This document shows positions 15,411 through 15,794 of a stretch of DNA of 15,794 bases, in pieces. Position 1 is the stretch's first letter. Every line of letters begins with the position of its first letter. Below the pieces are notes generated by a model, which searched no databases, was not told the origin of the DNA, and was given only the letters and a program-made list of their open reading frames with translations. Both the position numbers and the translations under genes were made by a program. The DNA is from JAZTZP01 sp045637525 (lineage in GTDB: Bacteria; Bacillota; Clostridia; UBA1381), in assembly GCA_045637525.1 (NCBI GenBank), contig JAZTZP010000118.1:1-15794 (forward strand). The letters are read 5' to 3'.

Positions 15411-15794
15411 ATGTTAGAGAATGAAAAGATAAAAACAAAAAGCTTTTTAGCGATGTTGGTTATTCTATCAATGACTATGACTTGTGTGACGTGGGCAGTT
15501 GCAAACACAGAGGCAGGACTTTCAGAAAGCTACGATGTAACAGATCCAGAAGGTTTAGTATCGGTTATTGCAGACCATGCACTGACTTTTACAAACAATG
15601 TTAGTTTAAACAATGGCATAACTGCGACAGGAATGATAAAGAGCGAGGTGTTTGATGAGGAAAAGGGCAAGGATGTAATGAAACTTGCATTTAATGAAAA
15701 AATTGCATGGAATACTGCAAATAATGATTCAACCCGATTTTATGATGTTATGTCTTCTCTTGACGGGCTGGCAGATTTACTTGTAGACGGTTCT
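15411..15794 (+). CDS. Exported protein of unknown function, N-terminal part (cut by window end)
   Basis: An open frame of 128 codons runs off the right edge. It begins MLENEKIKTKSFLAML and has a hydrophobic core ending in TCVTWAVANTEAG, a signal peptide with probable cleavage near residue 32. The visible mature part (LSESYDVTDPEGLVSVIADHALTF...) includes alternating polar and hydrophobic stretches, consistent with a secreted beta-rich or carbohydrate-active protein, but no family is recognised. GGAGG at 15394-15398 lies inside the end of the PL22-like gene, 12 bases from the ATG, a slightly long spacing. An in-frame stop at 15408 rules out a longer start. It is co-directional with the operon and 7 bases after the previous stop, so likely its fourth member. 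Confidence 0.75.
   Translation, partial: MLENEKIKTKSFLAMLVILSMTMTCVTWAVANTEAGLSESYDVTDPEGLVSVIADHALTFTNNVSLNNGITATGMIKSEVFDEEKGKDVMKLAFNEKIAWNTANNDSTRFYDVMSSLDGLADLLVDGS

Overview
The window looks like a piece of chromosome from a low-GC, AT-rich Gram-positive bacterium of the Clostridia, probably an uncultured or gut-type anaerobe. The basis is AT-rich codon use, strong AGGAGG-type ribosome binding sites, sigmaA promoters with extended -10 (TGn) elements, an S-layer-homology surface protein, and a B. subtilis YesS-like membrane AraC regulator beside a sugar-binding lipoprotein. No close relative can be named without a search.

Layout. (1) 1-236: an array of at least nine different short hairpins joined by a constant 7-8 nt linker. 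The linker reads GTGAAAT on the left half and ATTTCAC on the right half, so the whole block is also a large inverted repeat centred near 108; it is cut by the window edge. A further long hairpin follows at 238-274. (2) 394-5482: five co-directional, tightly spaced genes behind one good promoter. They are an ABC ATPase, an ABC-2 type permease and a GldG-like extracytoplasmic protein (a Gld-type ABC system), then a HAD-phosphatase/GtrA fusion and a DPM/GtrB-like glycosyltransferase, a plausible polyprenyl-phosphate-sugar synthesis and flipping pair. (3) 5563-7523: rpsB and tsf with their own promoter, a roughly 110 nt leader and a strong terminator that can work in both directions. (4) 7696-9936, minus strand: a two-transmembrane sensor fused to an AraC-type DNA-binding domain, behind a perfect-consensus promoter. 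(5) 10104-15794: a divergent operon with a solute-binding lipoprotein, a large SLH-domain exported protein of unknown role, a beta-propeller protein resembling oligogalacturonate lyase (PL22), and the start of another exported protein cut by the window end.

How they work together. Block 4 plus 5 reads as a carbohydrate-responsive locus: a membrane AraC sensor next to, and divergent from, a sugar-binding protein, surface proteins and a probable pectin-fragment lyase-like enzyme. The layout parallels pectin and rhamnogalacturonan loci of Firmicutes, but no transporter permeases are present within the window. Block 2 suggests envelope glycan or lipid-linked sugar handling. The most unexplained sequence structure is the hairpin array at the left end. 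The most interesting protein architectures are the HAD-GtrA fusion and the SLH protein placed inside the sugar operon.
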